This document shows, piece after piece, positions 5,821 to 10,913 of a DNA stretch of 10,913 nt (its first letter is position 1; every line of letters begins with the position of its first letter). Both the position numbers and the translations under genes were made by a program. The notes beneath the pieces are model-generated. The model was given only the letters and a program-made list of their open reading frames with translations, ran no database searches and was not told the DNA's origin. This DNA comes from Gemmatimonadota bacterium (GTDB lineage: Bacteria > Gemmatimonadota > Gemmatimonadetes > Longimicrobiales > Gaopeijiaceae). Location of the stretch: the NCBI GenBank assembly GCA_015492755.1, contig WGEM01000563.1:1-10913 (forward strand). Direction: 5' to 3'.

Positions 5821-6552
5821 CTATTTCGACACATTGTCCCCGACTCGGCCGCTGCACCATTCGGCGAAGCGCCGCACGGTGTCGTGCACCGTGATTCGGC
5901 CGGCCGCGCACCGTACGGTGTGGTGGCCCATTCGATAGAGTGTCGACACCCCCACGTCCAGCTCCGCCGCGAGCCGCAGGACGCTCCTTCCCGACTCCAG
6001 CCCGTCCGCCACATAGGCCATCACACCCCAGCGAACCAACGCATGGGGCGTGTCGGGCATGCGCATACGCCGCCACAGAGCCCGGATGCCCGACTCAGTG
6101 AAGGACACGGCGCGGGCCAGCTCCCCGACGGAGACCGGAGGTTGCGGAGCACTGAATACGGGGTCCGCGAGACGCGAGAGGGCACTCCCTGGAGGCACGA
6201 CCGACCGCAGGAGCCGTGCGCATTCCCGCCTCGCCGAGTACGCCGTACCCAGCACAGTCGTCCTCAGCTCGGTCATCGGGACGACTTTGGAGCAGAGCGT
6301 CCCTTCCAGCAGGTCGTGGGCAGGCGTCCGTGCCGATACCACCAGCACGACGTCGCCCCGAAACGACGAGTGTGCGATGCCGGCCAGATCCTCGCGCACG
6401 GAAGAAGAGCCGGTGGTGGCGACCACCACCACATCTGCGTCCACACCCCGCCCTGGCCACCGGCGCAGGACGGTCACTTCCGCCGTGCCACGTAGGTATT
6501 CCGCGGCTCTCGCCCCCCCGGAGGGATCGATGATGACAACCTGCCGGCGCAT
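5821..6552 (-). CDS. DNA-binding regulator with AraC-type tandem helix-turn-helix
   Basis: A 243-residue cytoplasmic protein. The C-terminal half shows two helix-turn-helix-like units about 50 residues apart: SVGELARAVSFTESGIRALW near 141-160 and SVLRLAAELDVGVSTLYRMG near 190-209. This is the layout of AraC/XylS DNA-binding domains. The N-terminal about 110 residues look like an alpha/beta fold with VVIIDPSGG, ADVVVVATTG and GDVVLVVSA strands. That is reminiscent of a receiver domain, but I see no clear phospho-acceptor Asp in the usual context. The ATG at 6552 is chosen because GGGAGGA lies 7 bases upstream; the frame extends to 6675 but that part is unlikely to be coding. It sits just upstream of the propeller/peptide cluster on the same strand, so control of that cluster is plausible but not shown. 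The right-hand operon ends 189 bases upstream. Confidence 0.75.
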   Translation of the reverse strand: MRRQVVIIDPSGGARAAEYLRGTAEVTVLRRWPGRGVDADVVVVATTGSSSVREDLAGIAHSSFRGDVVLVVSARTPAHDLLEGTLCSKVVPMTELRTTVLGTAYSARRECARLLRSVVPPGSALSRLADPVFSAPQPPVSVGELARAVSFTESGIRALWRRMRMPDTPHALVRWGVMAYVADGLESGRSVLRLAAELDVGVSTLYRMGHHTVRCAAGRITVHDTVRRFAEWCSGRVGDNVSK

Positions 6553-6701
6553 GGATGTTCCTCCCACCAGGGTCCCTCGCAGGCGCGTGCGCCTACGATT
6601 GGCCGCCCTGATGTGGACTCCAGGAGGGGCATGGCAACCATCGCCAGGATACGCGCCAGCCGCTGTCGGGTGCAAGCCTATACGCAGCGGGCGCCGGCGT
6701 C

Positions 6702-6725
6702 AGGTGCGCGGCACGTGCCGCACCT
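6702..6725. terminator. GC-rich near-palindromic hairpin after the Gld-like operon
   Basis: AGGTGC(GC)GGCA CG TGCCGCACCT folds into a 10-bp stem with a 2-base bulge and a 2-base loop, 17 bases beyond the stop at 6742. No U-run follows on the minus strand. It may act as an mRNA 3'-end stabiliser or as part of a factor-dependent terminator for the three-gene operon. Confidence 0.35.
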
Positions 6726-6741
6726 TGCCTGGCGCCGCCCC

Positions 6742-7668
6742 CTACCCCTCCTCCTCCTTCCGGCTCATCCGCTCCCGGGTGGGGAAGATGCGGTCGATGC
6801 GGAAGGAGGGGAGCCGGTAGACGGTCTCGTCGCCGGCGCTCCTCGCCCAGCGGTCGCGCTCGCCCTGACCGATGGTGATCTCCGCCAGGACGGCGCCCTC
6901 GGCGTCCAGGAGCCTCAGTGAGCCGCCCGGGGGCGTCTGCGCCAGCGAGTCGGTCTCCGCCAGGATGGTCGACGCCCTCAGGTCGCGCATGTCCATGAGG
7001 AGCGCTTCCACCGCTGACGCATCCACGGTGTCGCCCCCCTCGAAGGTCCACGCCGAGTCGGCGCGCACCACCACGTACGCCTCGCCGTCGCGCTCCACCT
7101 CGATGCGCGCCACCTGCGCGGTGTCCACCGCAGCCAGGCGCTTGTTGCGCCAGTCGTCCAGCCGGCGGCGCATGTGCACCCGGATGTCGCCCTGCAGCAG
7201 GTAGACCGCGTCCTCCCCGGGGAGACGCACGTAGGAGGTGGCGAAGCGCGGACCCTGGCCGCCCACCAGGAGCGTGCGGGTCTCGCCACCGTCCAGCTCC
7301 ACCTCCAGGCGCCACGCGGCGCTGTCGGTGATCTCCATCCGCTCGTGGTTGGCGGGATTCGTGGCGATGAGATCGGTGATCTTCGCCGACTCCATCATGT
7401 CCCAGAAGCGCGCCACGGTGCCCGAGTCGGTGGCCAGCCCGTTCACCAGCCAGCGGTCCCCGTCGCGGGTGAGTTCCACATCGCCTGACACGCTGGAGAT
7501 GCGCACGGCGGTGACGTGCTCGCGGTCCACACCGTCGAAGAACTCGGCGGCGGCCCCGGCGGCGCCCCGGCTGCGGGAGCGGTCCGAGGAGAGGAGCGCG
7601 GTGACACCCCACACCGCCACCAGCACCACCAGCGCCCCCACCAGGCGCTTCAGCGTTCGCTCGCTCAT
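6742..7668 (-). CDS. DUF4340 domain membrane-anchored protein
   Basis: A 308-residue protein with one N-terminal membrane anchor (LVGALVVLVAVWGVTALL, about residues 8-25) and a long extracytoplasmic domain. The pattern of DUF4340 is visible: VTAVRISSVSGDVELTRDGD, then DRWLVNG, a repeat-like second copy (VARIEVERDGEAYVVVRADS), and GGQGPRFATSYVRLPGED. DUF4340 proteins are habitually encoded after GldG-type ABC auxiliary proteins. Their molecular role is not established. The ATG at 7668 overlaps the upstream stop as ATGA and is preceded by AAGGAGGTGATC, an almost full anti-16S match; the frame extends to 7773 but that is inside the upstream gene. It is the last gene of the operon, followed by a hairpin. 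Confidence 0.88.
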   Translation of the reverse strand: MSERTLKRLVGALVVLVAVWGVTALLSSDRSRSRGAAGAAAEFFDGVDREHVTAVRISSVSGDVELTRDGDRWLVNGLATDSGTVARFWDMMESAKITDLIATNPANHERMEITDSAAWRLEVELDGGETRTLLVGGQGPRFATSYVRLPGEDAVYLLQGDIRVHMRRRLDDWRNKRLAAVDTAQVARIEVERDGEAYVVVRADSAWTFEGGDTVDASAVEALLMDMRDLRASTILAETDSLAQTPPGGSLRLLDAEGAVLAEITIGQGERDRWARSAGDETVYRLPSFRIDRIFPTRERMSRKEEEG

Positions 7669-9890
7669 GCGATCACCTCCTTCCAGCGCGCCTCCGCCCT
7701 GCGGCGACGGCCGGTGACGCGCACGATGCCCACCAGCACGAAGAGGAGCGGGACACCCACCAGGTTCCCCCACTTCAGGAGCTGCTTGCTCAGCTCGGAG
7801 CCGAACACGAGGCTCGGCGGTGTACGCACCTTCGAGCGGATGCGGATGAGCGCCTCATCCTGCGCCAGCCAGTCGATGGCGTTGGCCAGGAAGACCATGT
7901 TGGTGGGATTGGCCTGCACGTACTGATCCTCCACGAAGCTGGCGTCCCCCACCACCACCAGCCGGCCGCGGTGGTCATCTTCCGGCGGCGTCACCGCCAC
8001 CGCCAGGATCCGCACGCCCAGATCCTCCTCGTCGAAGGCCGAAGCCCAGTCGCGGTCGGGGAAGATGGGATCCATGGGGCTCTGCACCGCACCCGCCTCC
8101 GTGGTGCGCCAGAGCGGCGTCACCACCGTGGTGTCCTGCACGTCCAGCGAGGTGGCCCACGCGAAGGTCACCGAGTTGAGTCCCGAGACGATGGGGTGGT
8201 CCGACGCGGGGAGCGCGATGGGCCAGAGCGGATAGGGCGCGATCACGTTGAAGAACCCCCTCCGGCCCAGCGAGATGCGTTCACTGGACGCGAGATCCAG
8301 TACCATGTTGCCGGGGAAGCCCACGCCGCGCTCCTCGATGAGGGGCTCCAGCCCCGAGCGCACCGGGAAGGCGGTGGGCGACTGCGGATCGAGCTGGCTG
8401 GCCTCCAGCAGGAGGAGCGCCGCGCCGCCGGCGTCCACGTAGTCGCGCACCCGCTCCACCGCCAGGCTGTCCAGGCGCTGGGTGGGGCCCGCCACCACCA
8501 GCACCCGCACCGAGTCCGGAGTGATGACCTGCCCGGAATCCCCCGCCAGATCCACCGACGTAAGTTCGTAGCGCTCGCCCAGACCCTCCCGGAGCGGCGG
8601 GATGTCAGAGGGCTGCTTGGCGCCGAAATTCCGCAGGAACGCCACCACCGGTCGGCTCTCGTCGGTCATGCGGTAGATGGCCGAGGTAAGCCGGAACTCC
8701 AGGTCGTCGGTGCGTCGGATGACGGGCATCACCTCCTGCTCGTCGGCGTAGAGCACCACGAGCCCGTAGTAGCCGCGCCGCACCTGGAATTCGTCGTCGC
8801 GCAGCACGTTGAACTCGATGGGATAGACCCCGTAGGCCTGCGCCTCGCCGGCGATCTCGTCGTCCTCGTCGGGGTTCAGCTCCGAGACCAGCAGGTTTCC
8901 GTTGGAGGCGTTGGCCATGTCGCGCAGGAGGTCCCGAACGTCGCGGAGCTGGAGCTGGATCTCCGGCGGCAGCTCCGCCGAGGCGTAGAGCTTGATCTGC
9001 ACCAGGTCGTCCAGCTCACCCAGCACCTCCCGCGTCCCTTCCGCCAGCGTGTAGATGCGGTCCCGGGTGAGGTCAAGCCGGCCGCGGATGTGCGCGCCCA
9101 GGAGGTTCACGACGATGACCAGCGCCGCCACCACGAGCTGTCCCACCCGCATCCGCCGCAACTCGGCCTGCATCCCGCTGAGCCGGTGCTCCGAGAGCGC
9201 CCCCACCGCCAGCATGAGGAAGAGCGCGGTGGTGGAGAGGAAGTAGATGACGTCGCGCAGGTCGATGACGCCGCGGGCCACGTTGTCGAAGTGGCCCAGC
9301 ACCGAGAGGCGCGCCAGAGCGCCGGAGACGGCAGGCGGAAGTCCGATGTGGACGATGGGGAGCCCGATGAGGAAGAGCGTGAAGCTCACGATCGAGCCCA
9401 CGATGAAGGCGGTGATCTGGTTCCGGGTGATGGCCGACGCCCAGAGCCCCAGCGCCGTGAACTGCGCCGCCAGGAGCGCCGCGCCGATGTACTGCGCCGT
9501 CATGATCCCGGGGTCGGCGTCGGAGACCAGCAGCACCCCGACGGCGGTGGGCAGCGTTCCCGCCAGAGCCGCCAGCACGAAGAGCCAGTCGCCCAGGAAC
9601 TTGCCCAGCACCACTTCGCCCTCGGTGACCGGCTGCGCCATGAGCCACTCCAGCGTCTTGGAGCGGCGCTCTTCCGCCAGCGAACGCATGGTGGCGGCGG
9701 GCACGAAGACGGCGAAGAGGATGGGCAGCAGATCGAACATCGGCCGGAGCGAGGCGATGTTCGAGGCGTACATGGAGCGGAAGCCCAGGAAGAGGGAGAG
9801 CCCCAGGAAGGCCACCACCAGGACGTAGGCGGTGGGCTGATCGAAGTAGCTCCGGAGCTCCCTGCGGGCGATGGTCCACACGCGGCTCAT
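7665..9890 (-). CDS. Fused ABC-2 permease (GldF-like) and GldG-like auxiliary protein
   Basis: A 741-residue fusion. Residues 1 to about 235 form a GldF-like ABC-2 permease: the start IARRELRSYFDQPTAYVLV, six hydrophobic segments, and the cytoplasmic motif RSLAEERRSKTLEWLMAQPV. A membrane segment near 252-270 leads into a GldG-like/ABC_transp_aux extracytoplasmic domain beginning DLTRDRIYTLAEGTREVL, which is the family signature. That domain contains RPVVAFLRNFGAKQPSD and a late GRLVVVGDASFVEDQYV motif, and it ends in a C-terminal membrane segment around 710-728 plus a basic tail. In Bacteroidetes GldF and GldG are separate proteins of the Gld ABC complex linked to gliding; outside gliding bacteria the role of such sets is unclear. 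ATGA overlaps with both neighbours and an AAGGAGG ribosome binding site fix the start at 9890. Confidence 0.9.
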   Translation of the reverse strand: MSRVWTIARRELRSYFDQPTAYVLVVAFLGLSLFLGFRSMYASNIASLRPMFDLLPILFAVFVPAATMRSLAEERRSKTLEWLMAQPVTEGEVVLGKFLGDWLFVLAALAGTLPTAVGVLLVSDADPGIMTAQYIGAALLAAQFTALGLWASAITRNQITAFIVGSIVSFTLFLIGLPIVHIGLPPAVSGALARLSVLGHFDNVARGVIDLRDVIYFLSTTALFLMLAVGALSEHRLSGMQAELRRMRVGQLVVAALVIVVNLLGAHIRGRLDLTRDRIYTLAEGTREVLGELDDLVQIKLYASAELPPEIQLQLRDVRDLLRDMANASNGNLLVSELNPDEDDEIAGEAQAYGVYPIEFNVLRDDEFQVRRGYYGLVVLYADEQEVMPVIRRTDDLEFRLTSAIYRMTDESRPVVAFLRNFGAKQPSDIPPLREGLGERYELTSVDLAGDSGQVITPDSVRVLVVAGPTQRLDSLAVERVRDYVDAGGAALLLLEASQLDPQSPTAFPVRSGLEPLIEERGVGFPGNMVLDLASSERISLGRRGFFNVIAPYPLWPIALPASDHPIVSGLNSVTFAWATSLDVQDTTVVTPLWRTTEAGAVQSPMDPIFPDRDWASAFDEEDLGVRILAVAVTPPEDDHRGRLVVVGDASFVEDQYVQANPTNMVFLANAIDWLAQDEALIRIRSKVRTPPSLVFGSELSKQLLKWGNLVGVPLLFVLVGIVRVTGRRRRAEARWKEVIA

Positions 9891-10888
9891 GCCTCCACCT
9901 CCTTTTCCCCGTCCGAAGCCTCGCGCGAAGGCGCCTCTTCCCCTCCGGGGCCGGCGGACGCGGCGGCGTCCTCCAACGTGAGATTGCGGAAGACCTGCTC
10001 CAGGCTCGCCCGCTCACGGTGCAGCTCCCAGAGCGTCCAGCCGCGGTCGCGCGCCACCGCGAAGATGCGCGGGCGGAGATCCTCCTCGCCCGCCGCTTCC
10101 AGCACCACGCGCACCCGTCCGTCCACCGGCTCCTCCGTGTGGCTCCGCACGCCGGGCAGCCCCGCCAGCGCCGCGCCCACGTCGGCGCCGACGGCCTCCA
10201 CGATGTAGCGGGCGGCGCCGGTGCGACTGGCCAGAAGCTCCTGCACGCTCCCCTCCGCCGCCAGTCGCCCGCGGCTGAGGATCACCAGGCGGGAGCAGGT
10301 GGCCTCCACCTCCTGCATCACGTGCGTGCTCAACAACACCGTCCGCTCGCGGCCCAGGTTGGCCACCAGACGGCGGATCTCCACGCGCTGGTTGGGATCC
10401 AGACCCTCGGTGGGCTCGTCCAGGATGAGGACCTCGGGGCGATGGAGGATGGCCGCCGCCAGCCCGATCCGCTGCCGGTAGCCCTTGGAGCACTCGCCCA
10501 CGGGGCGGTAGAAGACGGCGTGCAGATCCGTCTCCTCCACCGCGTCGGCGATGCCGGAGCGCATCTCCCCGCGGGAGAGCCCGCGGAGCTCCGCCACCAG
10601 CTCCAGGTACTCCGCCACCAGCATCTCGTCGTAGAGGGGATTGGCCTCCGGGAGGTAGCCCACGCGGCGCTTGGCCTCGATGAGGTTCTCGGTGATGGGG
10701 ACCCCGTCGAAGAGCACCGTCCCCTCGTCAGGCTGGAGCGTGCCGGTGATCATGCGCATGGTGGTGGTCTTTCCGGCGCCGTTGGGGCCCAGGAAGCCCA
10801 CCACTTCGCCCCGGTCCACCGTGAAGCTCAGGTGGTCGACGGCGGTCACCGGCCCGTATCGCTTGGTTACGCCTTCCACTGAGATCAT
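9887..10888 (-). CDS. ABC transporter ATP-binding protein, GldA-like
   Basis: A 333-residue cytoplasmic ATPase, first gene of the three-gene operon. It shows Walker A GPNGAGKTT at 34-42, GYLPEANPLYDEM in the Q-loop region with Glu in place of Gln, signature CSKGY at 133-137, Walker B VLILDEPTEGLDP with catalytic Asp157-Glu158, and H-loop STHVMQEVEATC with His189. The SKGYRQR signature is typical of GldA and related ABC-2 ATPases. A C-terminal domain of about 100 residues ends in an acidic Glu/Ala/Ser-rich tail. The start at 10888 has GGAGGAG five bases upstream. The stop overlaps the next start as ATGA. It should energise the fused permease encoded immediately downstream. GldA is a family resemblance; gliding motility is not implied. 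Confidence 0.92.
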   Translation of the reverse strand: MISVEGVTKRYGPVTAVDHLSFTVDRGEVVGFLGPNGAGKTTTMRMITGTLQPDEGTVLFDGVPITENLIEAKRRVGYLPEANPLYDEMLVAEYLELVAELRGLSRGEMRSGIADAVEETDLHAVFYRPVGECSKGYRQRIGLAAAILHRPEVLILDEPTEGLDPNQRVEIRRLVANLGRERTVLLSTHVMQEVEATCSRLVILSRGRLAAEGSVQELLASRTGAARYIVEAVGADVGAALAGLPGVRSHTEEPVDGRVRVVLEAAGEEDLRPRIFAVARDRGWTLWELHRERASLEQVFRNLTLEDAAASAGPGGEEAPSREASDGEKEVEA

Positions 10889-10913
10889 CCCAACTCCTCC
10901 GCATGAAAAAAGC

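Noticed and set aside
6593..7612. A 339-codon minus-strand open frame overlapping the DUF4340 gene
   Set aside because: It is a shifted-frame shadow with repetitive Arg/Gly/His composition; the DUF4340 frame has the recognisable domain, ribosome binding site and operon overlap.
9073..10017. A 314-codon minus-strand open frame overlapping the ATPase and fusion genes
   Set aside because: Its product is Arg/Gly/His/Ala-rich low-complexity sequence in a shifted frame of genes with clear domain motifs.
7971..10208. A 745-codon plus-strand open frame
   Set aside because: It lies antisense to the fused permease and ATPase genes, its product is His/Arg/Gln/Glu-rich with no domain, and it is explained by high GC mirroring the coding strand.
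1..10913. CRISPR array, tRNA, rRNA or toxin-antitoxin pair
   Set aside because: No regularly spaced direct repeats, no cloverleaf or rRNA-like segments and no small overlapping gene pair of toxin-antitoxin type were seen on either strand.

Overview
The window is high-GC bacterial DNA, and every gene I can support lies on the minus strand, so it reads from right (10913) to left (1). The gene content suggests a Gemmatimonadota-like soil lineage: a GldA / fused GldF-GldG / DUF4340 operon, six-bladed beta-propeller exported proteins, and ABC-2 permeases of the type abundant there. No rRNA or other marker gene is present, so this assignment is inference.

Right block (about 6742-10888): a compact three-gene operon with 4-base ATGA overlaps and strong Shine-Dalgarno sites. 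It encodes a GldA-type ABC ATPase, a 741-residue protein that fuses an ABC-2 permease (GldF-like) to a GldG-like periplasmic domain, and a membrane-anchored DUF4340 protein. It looks intact. A GC-rich hairpin follows it.

Middle (about 5821-6552): a 243-residue regulator with a tandem helix-turn-helix C-terminus of AraC type, separated by hairpin-bearing gaps from the genes on both sides.

Left block (about 1-5559): a cluster for small exported Cys-containing proteins, beta-propeller exported proteins and an ABC exporter. In transcription order it holds (i) a beta-propeller lipoprotein gene broken by an in-frame TGA and by a 305-bp MITE-like element; (ii) a small Cys-rich exported protein whose well-placed ATG is one base out of frame with its body; (iii) a short remnant with a good ribosome binding site, also one base out of frame; (iv) an intact 78-residue exported protein with two CX6C motifs; (v) a propeller-like exported protein; (vi) an ABC ATPase; (vii) an ABC-2 permease; and (viii) the first codons of what may be a second permease, running off the window. 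Genes iv to viii look intact and probably form one transcript.

The strongest observation is the MITE. It is bounded by TA within CTAG on both sides, has about 31-bp terminal inverted repeats and long self-complementary arms, and removing the element plus one TA copy rejoins the two halves of the propeller gene exactly in frame. The upstream half of the cluster thus appears to be decaying while the Cys-motif peptide and transporter half is kept.
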